From Sycobia sp. Sy_11 (Eukaryota; Arthropoda; Insecta; Hymenoptera; Epichrysomallidae): a DNA stretch of 64,000 nt. Numbering within the stretch: position 1 is the first letter of the stretch; every line of letters starts with the position of its first letter. The stretch lies in contig JACCIC010000029.1 in the NCBI GenBank assembly GCA_018907035.1, forward strand, positions 2,886,001 to 2,950,000, read 5' to 3'. The notes beneath the pieces are model-generated. The model was not told the origin of the DNA and did no database searches. It saw only the letters and a list, made by a program, of their open reading frames with translations. Shown one piece after another: positions 1 to 13,981 of this stretch. The position numbers and the translations under genes are program-made.

Positions 1-1338
1 ACTAATCTAGGGTTTAACGTATTGCAATCAGTTTTGATAAAAAATAGAATTAATTCTCGTGAACGCGGCGCAGCTGTTTTTTTTAGCTGCGCAATAAACC
101 TCGAAGCGAATGACCTAAACGGACGTACGCACAGAGACGCGGGAATACCGCGTTCGCCCCACCCCCACTGGTGTTTTCTGAAAGTTATGGTATATAACAT
201 GCGTTATGAGATTCGAGAAACTTTCGGATAGTTTTTTAGATCTATATATATACGCTATAGAAACAGAAGGTTCATTGCGCATCAGTTTGTCTCCTCGTCT
301 TTTTTTTTTTTTTTTTTAATTTTTTTCTTTCTTTTTTTTATATAACAAGCTCCTATTGTGAAAAAGTTTTCGGGTGCACGCGGCCTCGCGATAGAATAGT
401 CGGGATAAAAGTCACTTCGCAAATTGCGGCTCCGCGCCGTGAATCCGAATAGCGAGACGATTTTTCCTCGCCGATTCGCGCGAGCGTGTGCAGGAGAGCC
501 GGTCGAGGGGTAGCGCGCGATGGTTCGCGGATGAAAAAACTGGAGAGAAGAGGAAAAAGAGGAAGATGAAGGAGAATAAGAAGAAGAAATAGAAAAAGTA
601 GAAGGAAGAAGAGATGAATGGATGGAATCACGAACCCTTTGTTTCGCGACTGTATGTATATTAAAATTTCGTAAAAACTGAATCTACATTAATCCTCTTC
701 TTCACGAATAGCGCGAAGTTCTGCTCAATTCTGGCATGTTCGTAGCCTTTGGTGAAAATTCAGAGGTTCGCGCCTAGGAAGTTATCCATTATTCTTTCAT
801 TTCTTCAGTCGTCAGAGTCATTTTTCACGAAGAATCATGGTTATTTCGACATTCCTGGGCATTTGTTGACAACTGCTTCGAAGATATTATTTTGAATTTT
901 GAAAAAAAACTATTCACTAAAAATTTTACAGAACTAATAGTTTTACCGCGTGATCATCTGCAATTAAAATGTTATTTTTTCTATAATGAAAATGTTCTTA
1001 TTTTTCTATATTCGAAATCATAACGCCACTTCTGATTATCTTATGTAAGGTTACCTTCGATGAAGATCAAGGAATCCTTGTAATTAATATTGAAAAATAA
1101 ATACAGTACCTGTACGCGAAAACAAGTCAAATAACCGTCGAAAAAAAATATACTTTCTCGTAAACAATTTCGAACGATTTACAATAATCCGCGACTTTTA
1201 AGGACAAGTTCGGAAATCTATTACGCTCTCTCCTTGACTCGAAATCTCAATACAGAATTTCTTCTCTCATACCACTCCCCCTCTTCATCTCTTTCTATCA
1301 AAATGGATACTGACAAATGCAATAACTGCAGCGTTAAG

Positions 1339-1340
<2 letters not shown>
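1..1340. other. Non-coding: mixed to AT-rich with a T-tract and a purine-rich tract
   Basis: Moderately GC-rich DNA (1-230 and 360-530) encloses a T-rich tract at about 300-346. A purine-rich stretch follows (about 535-625), in which the + strand is almost only A and G. From 660 to 1340 the DNA is AT-rich with no repeat structure and no convincing frame. Confidence 0.6.
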
Positions 1341-1398
<58 letters not shown>

Positions 1399-1486
1399 CG
1401 CATATACTAGCGTCGCGCGTGCGAACATGAACATTTCGCCGATTTAGTTTTGTCAGACGTAGTATGCTTTGCAGTGCTCCGATGTG

Positions 1487-1540
<54 letters not shown>

Positions 1541-1685
1541 AGGCGCCTAATACCAAGCCAATACGAAGACAACAGCTTTCGATTCCTCGGCAAAACGAGA
1601 GGATTGGAGGATTTTCTGTATATAAGTATTAAGAAGGAGAAGGAGAAAGCTGAAGAACGAAGACTATATTTATATATGTATATAC

Positions 1686-1748
<63 letters not shown>

Positions 1749-1920
1749 TGCGCACATCAAAGGCTAATCAAGGAGTGCGACATGAAAGTTGTGCGAATAT
1801 ATATAGTACAAGCGCACATGCACTCTCTTACCCGTTTTTGATCTTATTAATTCACGCTCATTCTACCTGCACCTCACGTCATCTTTCCTTTGCATGTACT
1901 TTGTATTCCTCTTTAGATAG

Positions 1921-1972
<52 letters not shown>

Positions 1973-1981
1973 CATATATAT
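1341..1981. repeat. Cluster of four (TA)n arrays
   Basis: Perfect or near-perfect (TA)n runs lie at 1341-1397, 1491-1538, 1665-1742 and 1922-1981, separated by 93-180 bases of ordinary sequence. The third is interrupted by ACA and GTA variants. This is the densest (TA)n cluster in the left half, and any frame across it encodes only Ile-Tyr repeats. Confidence 0.9.
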
Positions 1982-4253
1982 GTTACATAGATGGGGAACA
2001 GACGCAAAAGGGATGGTTTCTTACTTTCGCTCTTCTTCGCCCCTTTCTTATACATACACGCGTCACCAGTTACTTTTCGATAATTCACTTTTCATGTCAC
2101 ATTTTCCTTTAATCCTATTATGGACCTTATTCTAAAATTGTCTCATTTATTTTACTACATAACTCTTTATAAATAGTAATTTTTACCGGTTTGCTCAGCT
2201 CAAAAAATCATTCTTTACCATTGTACAATTCGAACTGTTATATTGTTAAAAAAAATTGTCGTTAAAACTTGTCACATTACGTTACATTATGACGGTAAGA
2301 TTCTACTGAGATGTTCCTTTAAAATTTATCTTTATATATTTAACGTTTACATTGGCTTCGGTAAACCGAGATTCCTTCATATAAAATAAATATAAGTATA
2401 TAGTGTACAAGTGTATTTCACTAATAAATAAATGAAAATATACCGTCTTCTTAGAAGTGAAAAATTGAATGCGTTACTTCAAATACAATCATCTAGTATT
2501 AATAATAGAGAATGGTTACATTGAAATTTGGGTTCGCCATCTGGTGACCAATGATAGAACTCACCAAAATAGGATATAATATCGACCTATATAGAGAAAG
2601 TAAAAAATGGACTAAAAGGTTGAAAAGTGATTTTTTAACTTTTTCATATTAGAATTTAAAAATAAGTTTCAGATATTTTTCATCTATTATATATTTATTC
2701 ATAAGTTAAATCAAGTTAAATCCCTGCCGAATAGTTAAATTTTCAATTATTTGAATTAAGAAAGTAGAGAAATTTATTAAATTCACTGCTGTTTATCACT
2801 TTCAAAAATAGCGATAAGGAGCTTATTTAATTCTTAAACTTTTATTAATGAATCGGCAAGATTTTAAAGCAACTAATCAAATTATTAATTAAAATTCACT
2901 AATTCTCATAGCTTGACTTTTAACTGATCGATTAACGTTCTATTACCAGAATCAGTGATTATTCACTGACTATAGTATATAACATATTCACTGATTTATA
3001 AATGAGAATACTTTTTATTTTATATCATAGCTTCCTGAATTTAATTGTACACTTCTATATAGCTACCCAATAGCTTTGTATTTCCATTTGAATAGCTGGC
3101 TGATTTCTTATATTAACGAGAGCAAAAATAACACGGAACAGGAATATTCCGAAATAAACTTTTCGAGAATTGCCTTTAATGGGTAATGTGCTGAAAGTCC
3201 AAATTGATTTTTAGCGCAGATGAGTAAATTATTTTATATAGCGCTTTCGCTAACTAACGGTCATATAAATAAGTTGTGAAAATGCAAAAAATAAATTCAC
3301 GAGAGCTATTGCCGTTCTTTCCTTTATCGTTATTTTTTTTCTTTTTACTCAACGCCCACTTTTATTTGTTTTGACAGATTATGCGCGCACGGCTAAATGA
3401 ACTTTTTTAACATTATCTCCCACGGAAGCGAATATTCTGTTTTTCGGCACGCGGAAAATACATCCGTCCATCCATCCATCCATCCAGCCATTCATCCAAC
3501 TAGTCATCCATCCATTATAATATATAGGTCTATGTGTTTATTAATTCGTTCTAACTTTGTTTTTCAATTTTTTGTTGGATGAAGTATATTTTTTAGTACG
3601 GTTGTGATTTATTTGTGGGTTTTAATAGGCAAAAATATGACGGATTATTAACTATTTTGACTATACATAAATAGTGATCAATCTATGAGTATATATATAT
3701 ATAATATACATCCATCGTTTGTGCAAGATATGCTTGAACTTTCAGTTATGATATCGTTGATTTTGATCAAATTTTCAAATTATAATGTTCTTTTCATCTT
3801 ACCCTGACGCAAGATATTTATTCCTTTTCAGAAATTGGAATATTAGATATTTCAATCGCAGAAGTCACCGGCGAATAAATTCACACAGAGAATCATAACC
3901 GATCAATGAAATATTATTATTATTCATATTATTATTAATCGTTATATTTTAATTTTTACAAAATAAGTCTAATGCTGCATAGATAAAGAAATGTCCTTCT
4001 ATATACTTTATAATATGGGCACGAATTTCAATTTCCATATGTGAAAAAGTAAAAGCTTAAATAAACTATCAATGTGGTAAACTTTCATTGATAATTTTTT
4101 ATTAAAAACTTCCATTTTCGTTCTATAAAGTTAATAGTTTTGGCGGGAAATTGCGAGAGCGATGGACAAATGTTCGCGATGACGCACAGGGTAAAGCGTC
4201 ACTTTGAAAAGAAATTTTGCCAAATCACAGCAGGGGTAGAGGTACCGCCACGC

Positions 4254-4256
<3 letters not shown>
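1982..4256. other. Non-coding AT-rich region
   Basis: Unique AT-rich DNA. Its only repeat structures are the CCAT tract near 3462-3515, a short (TA)n run at about 3690-3712 and ATT triplets at about 3912-3942. Confidence 0.6.
3462..3515. repeat. Imperfect (CCAT)n tetranucleotide repeat
   Basis: About twelve CCAT or CATC units are present, with the first third nearly perfect and the rest interrupted by GCCATT and CTAGT variants. A frame across it encodes His-Pro-Ser-Ile repeats only. Confidence 0.85.
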
Positions 4257-4298
<42 letters not shown>

Positions 4299-4299
4299 A
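4257..4299. repeat. (TA)n array
   Basis: About 43 bases of alternating A and T, with a small irregularity near the right end. It lies at the start of a GC-rich island that runs to about 4475. Confidence 0.9.
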
Positions 4300-4478
4300 T
4301 GTACTCTGATGCATCACCGAGATTTAAACCAGGGAATGGAATCTGTGGTGCAACGGTGGCGCCTGCGGATGCGCCGAGCACGGAATCATCATCAAATGGC
4401 CTCTTAATTATGTGGATTTACGCGCTGCGGCGCTTCGAAAGTCACAAGTGGCGTGCGAGCCGCAATTTGATTAGTTTA

Positions 4479-4484
<6 letters not shown>

Positions 4485-4537
<53 letters not shown>
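4485..4537. repeat. (GA)n array
   Basis: About 53 bases of uninterrupted GA at the right edge of a GC-rich island. Confidence 0.95.
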
Positions 4538-4539
<2 letters not shown>

Positions 4540-4741
4540 CGGACGTGCTGTGAAACTTCGAGGGTGTGTGTGGTGTGTAACACCAAAGTCTCTGTACCTG
4601 AGCCTGTATGAGTTTTCGCATACGCCAGAGAGGTTAGAGAGGGAGCAAGAAAGAGAAATAGTATTTGGTAACCGTTACCAACAATTAAGCTTTGCTGTTC
4701 GCGCAAAAACAGAAGTATTCTTACTCCGTGGATGAGAGAGA

Positions 4742-4743
<2 letters not shown>

Positions 4744-4807
<64 letters not shown>
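4744..4807. repeat. (GA)n array
   Basis: About 64 bases of uninterrupted GA, one of the longest dinucleotide runs of this type in the window. It follows a first GA array by about 200 bases. Confidence 0.95.
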
Positions 4808-4808
<1 letters not shown>

Positions 4809-6474
4809 GGGTAGTGGAAAAACGAAACGCGATGTAATAGGAATTTGTCTAGCGCCGCTTAATTCACTCGGAGGACAAGAGAGGGAAGGGAAGGGCAGAC
4901 GGAATTATTTGGATTAGTTTCCCGACGAAGATTGAAGGGTTTGTACGGGAACGCCGAGTGTCGTTGGAGTGTTTTCGGACACCAGTATTAATGTTAATTT
5001 AAGTTTTATAAGATAATCAAGAAAGTAATTACTATTCATTTCTATCATTCTAATATTACTTTTTAAACTGGAGTTGTTTAAATTATTTTATATTTTTTGT
5101 TGAATGTCAATTTTATACATTTTTAACTTTTCAGAAATTCGTATAAGTTATATTTATATATGATGATTATCTTTGATGATAAATTTTATATTGAGTTTCT
5201 CTTTGTCTCAAACGGAAATAAATATATCTGTATATGGATTTTTTAATTTCAAGAATTCTACATAACTATATATTAATATCCTTATTTCTTTTTTTTTATA
5301 TTGATATTAAAATGGTTTACAAATATACATAAACATTAATTTATATATATAGTAATCGTCATATAACAAAAGCAAAGGGCCTTCGTACATATACTTTTAA
5401 AATAATATTTTAGAAATTTTTTTTATGTTTATACCAAATGATTTTGGATCAGTCTTATTTAATTTTTTTTTTGAACAACGTTACTTTGAAAAATAAATAC
5501 TTTGTAAACAGAAGAACAAGACAAGGTCATAAATATTTACAGTGACACTATAAATTATCAAATAAAGCAGTAGCAATAAAAAAGACATAAGGACAAAAGT
5601 TGGACTACGATATATAAGAAAACGGCTCGGGGCTAATTGGACGAGTGAATTAATCGAAGGGAAACGGTCGGTCTGGCGCGCAAAGTTAACTGCAGTTAAA
5701 AGCTCGAGAATTAAAAGCAACAAAGCCACAGCTTGAAAGTGAAAAAGATACAGAGCGAGTGAGATACAGAGCAGGGCGGGGGGGGGATGGGTGGAAAGAG
5801 ACTGCTTCTAAAGTTTTTCCAGTATAAGATTAGGATGGTATATTTGAACGGCGCGGTCGATATCTAAACCCACGCAACCGATCGAAAGTTTGATCAACCC
5901 CAAGGGCACGTCTCCGGTCGTACATACAGCGGTAACTTTTTACCGCCCTTCCTTCTTCTACTCTGATGTCACTCTCGCTCTGATCGCGATTTATCTAAAA
6001 AGAACGTATACACACACACATACAAAAACTGAAAAAATAAATTTGGTGAATTAAGTAAATACATTTGTTTCAATTTAAATGACGAAATATTTGTTTAATA
6101 TAAACAACTGTTTTGCATTTTATAAGAAATATAATTAAATGTTTTAAACGATTTATTTCAATTAAAAAAACATTTTAACGATTTAAAAAGAATTTATTTC
6201 AATTGAACAAATTAAAAAATAAAATTAATAACAAATTAATTTTCTTAAATGCACTAAATGTTAACATATGATTAATTTAATACAACATTTGTTAAAAATA
6301 AAAATTGTTTGAAAAATTTCTCGCCAGGTGGTTACTATATAAGGAGTATTAAACATTTATAATATAGTTTATAATAATATTTATATAATAACATTTATAA
6401 TAAAGTATGCACAGCTGAGTGTTTGCATTACAAATTGATATGCGTTTTATGATATATACTCCATTTATTTTATA

Positions 6475-6478
<4 letters not shown>
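4808..6478. other. Non-coding, mostly AT-rich
   Basis: AT-rich DNA (about 4980-5720 and 6000-6478) surrounds a small GC-rich stretch at about 5750-5990. That stretch holds a G-run, the hairpin at 5929-5946 and a minor CA run. No gene was seen. Confidence 0.55.
5929..5946. repeat. Short GC-containing hairpin
   Basis: GCGGTAA (5929-5935) and TTACCGC (5940-5946) form a perfect 7-bp stem around a 4-base loop. It could be a symmetric protein-binding site or chance. Confidence 0.4.

Positions 6479-6514
<36 letters not shown>
6479..6514. repeat. (TA)n array
   Basis: About 36 bases of perfect (TA)n inside AT-rich DNA. Confidence 0.9.
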
Positions 6515-6517
<3 letters not shown>

Positions 6518-9500
6518 AGTATTTATTTTATATAAATGATGGTATACCGATAAACCATTTATTTCATTTATTTAAATCTACAAAAATTTTTTTCAGTATA
6601 TATGATTTCGTAACGCGCAACAGAGGGACAATTTCAATGTCTACAAATTAAAGACCGCGCTGGTCGTAGGGGCGGGAGGGAGGGTAAGTGGGACGAGAGA
6701 ATGCCCTTTGGATTATACAGCTTTCGTGACAAAATCCTTTCTCCCCTTGCACGCCGAGGAGGAGAAAATTTTCTCGCCGTCATGCGCGGACGGCGCGTCG
6801 CCGGCATATTTTCCCTTGTCCGGTATCCTCTGTCTCTCGACCCTCTATTAAAAAATTCCATCCACGCGCTTGCGCGTATTCAGAAGAGGGAAAAGCATCC
6901 AGTTCTCTTAGGGGAGACAGGGAGAGAGGCATGGAGAGAGTGAGAGTGAAAGTTTACGATAAGGATAAAGAGATAGATGAATCAGATAGGCAATGAGAGC
7001 GAGTAAGAGAGGGAATGCACGTTAATAAGTCGAGTCTCATTGGCGAATCTCCGAGTATGTATGCGTGATATTTACAGTGCGGTCTCCGGCCTGAAGGAAG
7101 TTAAATTATAACTTGGCAATTCGTTGAATTATCAATGAGAGATAACGCGAGCCTCCGCGATTCTATATATGTATTGTCTCTGCGAGAGATGGCGAATTTT
7201 CCACGAATCTCTGTATTATTATGGAAACCCTGAGCTAATCGAGACTAATTTCGTATTATTATGTGAATTCTCGCAGACTCATCGAATCGATGATCGGAAA
7301 ATACATTACAGAGTTATTAGCTTGCGATTTGCCTTTCTTAATTAGAATGATTTAGCACATGTAGATAATAACTTTTAGAGAGTTACCCAGACCAGTTTAC
7401 GATTATTCAAATGCGCCATACAATCAATATTTACCGTCGAAAACACAATAAAAATTGTCATTTTTTTTTAACACAGACGTGAAATTTGAAAACTATTTAC
7501 ATCAGATAGAGATGGATTCATCCATGAGGTGGTTTATTGGTTAAAAATGTAAACTGATCTCAATGAATCGAAATATTAGAAACAAGATTCAGTTATTGAT
7601 TTTTCAGATATTGTTTCTCTTGCTTCGTCGTGAAAAATTACCGGAATGATAAGCCAAATGAGAAGAGAGTAAGGGATAGCAGAATAATATTTGGCTATGA
7701 ATATTACTTCGACTCAGCGAGGTAATTTTCATTGCTTCAGAAGTGAGCTCTGTCCAGTTATCAAACCAAATGTCCTCCCGTTCTCAAGATAAGCTACTTT
7801 CGTATATAAGTTTGTACTTTCTGCTCATTAAATTTGATATCTTATTTAGTCAGAGACATTTTGAACGGAAATCTCAATGTTTGCAAACAGGTTATCTAAA
7901 CAAATTCTGTAGTTAATGAAATTAATAATTACGCATGAAACTTCGTAACACTATATAAATTGCCATAATACATATGGTTTTGTTTCGATTTCATCTTATT
8001 GGTAAATAAAATGAACATTAATTTTGAAAACCTCGGATCCACAAATTCGATGTATGGGATATTCAAGTGTCTTTTTCTTCATCGTGGAAGGATTTTGGTG
8101 CTGGAGGGTAAGCCAAATAAGGATTTTGAAATCGTCAGATGACCAAGATTAAATTTTGGCATTGGTGAACATGATATAATACAACGTTATAGAGGATTCC
8201 ATAGTAACCTATATAATGAGGAAATTTGTTTGTGTATAGAGATTATAGAAATTAAATTTGATATTTTTAAAGTATAATTCAAATTTAGGTTCCATAACTG
8301 ATGATTACTTATTGCTGGTATTACAACCTTGTCAACATGGATTGCTTCAATAACGTCTTCATTCTTTCTCTCCTTCAATATTCCATCGACTGGAATTTAT
8401 AAAAACTTTGATCGAGTAGTGCCAGAATATTGAACAATATATGTTGTTCATAATCAATAATAGAAGCTCGGCGAGCTCCCTTCCACTCGCACTTTGGCAA
8501 TGATAACAGTGTCTCCGAAAGAGCAAAAATTTCTTATATATTTCAATGGACTCATTCCATGCTATCACTGATGCATCAGTTGCGCTCCCATCGGTGCAGC
8601 CCTTCACCCTACTCCTCCTTCTCTTTCTTCCCTGTCCGGCTATTAGTCCGATCATCAAGAATGCGATCTCCGCATAAAATGAAGAATCGAGCCTACAGCC
8701 TGAGGAGACAGAGAATACTAAGTCGCGCATGACACGGGCGCGTTGAAAAAGAATCAATACTATAGTTTGTAAATACTATATATACATGGGATTCGACTCG
8801 ATCCTCATCCCTCGTTTCGTCGGCTATGCATAGAGGGCTAGAATGATCGAACGGTGATGTGGAGTGGAGCAGGGGTGGGGACTGTGGAAACGGGAGAAAA
8901 AAAAGAGAGGGAATAAAGAGAGGAGGATAGGTTGTTTGATCAGAGCTTGTGGGACGAGCTTGGAAGGTTTGGAGAAATCGAATGGTTGGAGGGAGTTGGG
9001 GGGCAGAGAAATATGAGCCGTCGAAAAGGTGGAACGAAAGTGGTCGGCGCGGAGAGGGGAAGCTCATTTAGTTCGCAGTTTCCCTTCATTTTGGGAAAGT
9101 CGACCGCGAGCCCTCACTCTACTCGTCCAATAATAGTATCGATTGTCCCGTGGACGATGATGAAACTGGAAGAATATATTGCGAGCTTTATGAAAGCTGC
9201 TTTATGAATCATAAAACTCAACTCTTTTTTTTCAATTTTGGTCGATGGGTTTTTATTTATAGATTATATGTAGATGAAAATTATGAAGCCGCAAAATTTG
9301 ATTTCGCGGTAACGCTCATTTATTTCTTCATTAATAGTAGGCATTTTCCATCGTGCCTGTCCAACAACGACTCTTATTTGTCATATATTTGATTCTCTCA
9401 TTTTTTATTGCAACGTTAAATCAAACACAGTGGCGCAAGAAACGTCCGACGACAAAACAAGTTTAGCCGCGTTAAATCGGTATAAACTTCCGATCTTCTC

Positions 9501-11180
9501 TTGGCACGTGGAAAAAGCTCACGGATTACCTTCTACCTCTCCCTGTGTCTCTCACTCTGTCATTCTCCTTTACTTCTAACCAAGCATATAGCAATGGAAA
9601 AAGAGCAAATGAAAACTCATTCGGCTCGTCCGAGCTGGATGGGGAGAAAAAGATTCTGCTGTCCGTGCCCCTGAACGTACACACGTACATACTCACACGC
9701 GCGCACACGCACGCGCAAACACAGTTGCCACCCGTATTCCTGAAGCTGCAGAGACATCCAGACAGGCGCGCAAAAAGGAGGGATCGGATAAAAGGAGGGG
9801 GGAGCAGGGGGAAGTGCGCGCGAATGAGAAAGAGGAAGCGAGGGATAGTCGGGAATAATGGAGTGCATACAAAGAGTAATAGACAGGTGTAGTTAATCCT
9901 TTGTAATTTTGTAATTCGTTCACTAAGTACGTTGCATGACATTGCCATGTGTTCATAGACCTTAGCCGATATGAGTTTTTAGAGATGGGAAAAGTAAAAA
10001 AGATTAACAATTAATTTTTTCTCATTACACGCCACATTATTTAACTTATTGTCTTTAACGCCACTCTTACCACAAAATCAAGATTCCGGTAGTAAAACAA
10101 TTTCTCAGATACATCTATAACAACCTATTTTATGGAGATCAGTTTTAATGACTGAAAATTACATGCTCCGATGAAGAATGATTAAAACAGAAAGACGTAA
10201 AAAACTTTCTTGGCTATGTGGAGTCAACCTTCGTTGTGTTCTTGATCTTGAATATTAAATCGCTTAAAACTCATGTTTTATTTAATGGTACGAAGTAATA
10301 TTTTTGATTTTGGAAATTAAATTAAATGAAAAACGTTACGTTCAAATTTGTACGATGGTATTTTTATATTATATTATTACATTATATATATACATTATTA
10401 CATTATATTTTAACTAAATGGTTCAAAATATTTGCCAATAATGTCAAGATTAAGAGAATAGAACATTCTGGAGCTATTTGCGTCATTGGATGAATATCAC
10501 CTTGAACTAGGATATTTGTCGTCAATGTTGACATTGGGTAATATTTAGCCCCGTACAAAGAATGTTGACCCTAAACGTAAATCCATAACTGTATGTCAAA
10601 TTTTCTGCTTTATTTTCATTTCCAAGGTCGGACAAGTGTTTTATTTAAAAAAAAATGACAAAGCCTTTGAGCTGAAGGCGAAGATCACAGCCCTATCGGG
10701 TTGCCAAATATTTTTCGTAGAATTTTCATCTTGATAATTTTTTTACTCGTGCTTTTCGAAGTTATTCGATCGTGCTGGGATCGGATATTTTGAATAGAAC
10801 GAAGAAAAGAAGAAGTTATGATATCGTTATTTTTTGCCCAGTAGCCCATGGGATTCGAGAGTAAGATCGTATCAGCATATTGACTATGATTCATCTATGG
10901 GATTTACATATCGGCATTTGATTAACATTCATCTATAACTATGTGGTGTAAAAAATTGAACGTCTAAATTTTTCATGAAAAATCTCTTTAATCCCCATCG
11001 CTCGGCTTCGAAAATACCGATCATCCCTAAAAACGCCCCGAGAAGGTTATCCGCATAAAAGTCCAATTTCCTTTATCGCGACCCTACCCGTTCACGGATT
11101 ATTATAATAAAATATAACAAAAAAAGCTCCCTCGATCGATCCTCTCACCTGCGACCAACGAGGAAAAATACTTCGATTTC
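6515..11180. other. Non-coding region with small GC islands
   Basis: CpG-containing islands lie at about 6640-6960 and 9640-9850. The rest is AT-rich unique sequence. A minus-strand open frame at 8359-8757 (132 codons) is among the longer ones not made of simple repeats. It shows no recognisable domain, signal peptide or splice pattern, so I do not call it a gene. Confidence 0.5.
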
Positions 11181-11186
11181 TCTGAT

Positions 11187-11800
11187 TTATACATATAATA
11201 TATAAATCCAAATCAACCCTCGCGTCCCTTTTATGGCGTTCGAATCGTCCCCGATCGCCTGTCGCCCTACGCCCGACGTCGCGACGCCGACTGTAGAAGG
11301 TCCCCGAACAGGAAGGGGGTGTAGCCAGCCGCCACGCCCCCGTGCCCGTCGGCCCCCCGTTCGAAATTCGGCGTCCCCTTTCACCCCCCTCTAACCCACC
11401 CGTCCGCAGCCGAACGATTAAAATCCAATATAAGGGACACGCCTACGCGACGCGGCGGTAGGGGCGAATTTGCGTCGTCTCGTCGCCGGCTCATTCGTTC
11501 GCCGTCCGGGGCGCCGGCGCCGGGATTGATCGACGTCATTAAGCTAATGAATATACCTGCTGGTGGTGCCGGTGGCGCTGTTGCGGCTTCTTTTGTGGAT
11601 CGCTCGCTGACGAGTCGGTGTTGCGTGGAAAGGGGGGGGGGCGCTGGAATCGGGGGTATCGCATTTTTAGCTCGTTTGCCGCGCTGATTAATTTCGCGGT
11701 CGGCGCTAATGTATCGGGTTTAATTGGGAAGCGATAGGTCAATGTACGTGCGCGTCCATGGTTTCTCGAATCGGGGCGGCGCGCCGATTGAAATTTATAA
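11187..11800. other. CpG-rich island
   Basis: GC-rich DNA with many CG dinucleotides, a G-run at about 11630-11641 and homeodomain-like TTAAT/ATTAA cores (for example near 11540 and 11685). CpG is not depleted, as expected where germline DNA is unmethylated. It could be regulatory DNA or an unmethylated promoter region, but no transcript signal confirms this. Confidence 0.45.
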
Positions 11801-13635
11801 TGGATGGGAATTTTTACTCAAACGTTTCATCGTTTCCTCGCTTTTTAGGGTGAGATGCGTAATGGGCGTATGGAAGAAAGGTATTTTAGATGGATTTTCG
11901 AAAATGCAATTTAAATGTATCAGTCGCTTTCAGTCGAATCGAATTAAGCGATCATTTTTCATAGAATACGTACGTAATTTCAAAGAATGATTATTATATA
12001 GGACGTATAGATAGCTATTGTATAATTTTATGTAGACAGTCAAATATTTCTGATTGAGTAACGGAAAAAACTTCAGGCACATGTGTTTAAATTTTTCTTT
12101 TAAAATTTAATGCGCCTCACGAATTTGCAATGACATATTATCAACAATTGATACAAACACATATTCGTAAAAATTACATAATAGAAATAATTTTTTTGTT
12201 CACATAATAGTATACAATATATTAATATTTTTCTTCGTTTTAAAACTTTCTTTTCAATTCGTGTTCGTCAAATATTAGAAACAGGATTGAAATTCGAAAG
12301 ATTCAGTTACTCTCAGTCGGATATTTTTTAACAATTTTTGTTTTTTTGTTACTGATGAAAAGATTTGATTAAAAGTAAATATAAGAAATTTTTTTATTTT
12401 TTTTACAAATATGAATTTCGAATCTAATCGTGCAGACGCATACATGCGCAATTATTCGGGCTTATCGATTGTAATAATTATTTAAATTTAATCGGATATA
12501 AAATTTTATAATTTATTTTAATAAATCGTTTTATCCTTTCAAAGAAGCTATATAATGGTTAATTTATAATGAAAAAAACAACAATTTTTTCAATGAAATA
12601 TTGAATAATTTTCCAATATTAAATCTGTATTTGAGAGATATTGATTATTTTTTCAAGCTTTCCTCTTTTTTTACCAACCTTATAGAAATATTTAAAAACT
12701 CGAAAATTTATTGCTCCTTTTCTTCAGAAAAAGACATAAAAATAATACAGTAAAAGATATTAAATAATATATCAACGTTCGCGGCAGCTTAGTCGTGCAA
12801 AAAAGGCTTCGTATATTTTTTTTTCCATTACTAGTTGGAAAATGTTAATTATTTCCCTTGTTTCCATTATTCATTCGCGTGGATTTGAAAAACTGCGAGT
12901 CTAGTCGGGAGTGCAAATGCTCAAGAACAAGAGGTTAATCCGCCTTTAAAGGAAACGAAATAAAACCGAGTAATTTCACGCGTGCTTTATTGACCATGCA
13001 TTCTGATGAGTAGTACGAGGGTGAAATTCTATATATGTATATAGATATATACAGCTCTTCGACAACGGGGGACTGCATAACTGTACGGAGACATGAATTG
13101 ATCCACCCCTCCGATCTGCACAGTACGGTTCCGGACTATTTCCTTGGATTTGGCCCATAATAGCGCATGGGAAGCCGGCGGATTACTGCGCGTCGCTGAA
13201 CATTCCGTCCAACTTGGCGCCTGCGCGCGATATATGTGTCGCTGGCGCGAGCGGCTCGCGAATCTCTTTGATAATTACGACGAGAAAAAAACGGCATAAT
13301 CGCTTTCGATATTATTATTTTTCCTTCGTCGAACGAAAAACAAAACAAAATATATTATAATTAATCGACTAATAGGGATACGTAGATACTGAATGTAAAA
13401 TGTTGACGTGTCTTTGGAATGGCAAGAGCATTAAATTTTCCAGTGCTCGTTTGGAGAACTAATCCTTGCTCATCCCTGTTATTATCCGCATTCGCATGGG
13501 TCAAATGCCTTCATTTACCACTGATGCTTTTCAATAGCTTCAGTATAGATGAAAAATAATGACTCGACGAATCAGAGGATCGCTGGAATAGGCGGAACGA
13601 AATCACTGCTGGTTGCATCAATTTCAGAGATAGGG

Positions 13636-13637
<2 letters not shown>
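11801..13637. other. Non-coding: AT-rich with one small GC island
   Basis: AT-rich unique DNA runs from about 11980 to 12970, followed by a GC-richer patch (about 12960-13270) and mixed DNA. No repeat array or supported frame was found. Confidence 0.55.

Positions 13638-13695
<58 letters not shown>
13638..13695. repeat. (GA)n array
   Basis: About 58 bases of uninterrupted GA. Confidence 0.95.
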
Positions 13696-13699
<4 letters not shown>

Positions 13700-13930
13700 T
13701 TAATGCATGACTAGTCCGTTTGCAATTTTTGAATCAGCTAAAGTTCTTTCCGCGCTACGTTCTCCCTTTTTCCTCTATTAGCAGCCAACTCCCCGTCTCC
13801 TCCTCTCACTCCCCACTGTCAATCTCTCCTCTTCCGGAACAATCGACTGCAACGATAGTATGACGAGCACATTTTTTTCAAAATAGTCTCGATTATATAT
13901 ACGGCCAATATATCGTAGAGAAAAATCGCT

Positions 13931-13934
<4 letters not shown>

Positions 13935-13976
<42 letters not shown>
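13935..13976. repeat. (TA)n array
   Basis: About 42 bases of perfect (TA)n, about 240 bases after a (GA)n array. Confidence 0.95.

Positions 13977-13981
<5 letters not shown>

Noticed and set aside
4310..4420. tRNA-like pieces on both strands: a degenerate T-arm on minus and a box A-like stretch on plus
   Set aside because: The two pieces are on opposite strands and cannot belong to the same tRNA; no complete cloverleaf.
8359..8757. Minus-strand open frame of 132 codons
   Set aside because: Not made of simple repeats, but no recognisable domain, transmembrane pattern or splice context; a length like this can occur by chance in 64 kb.
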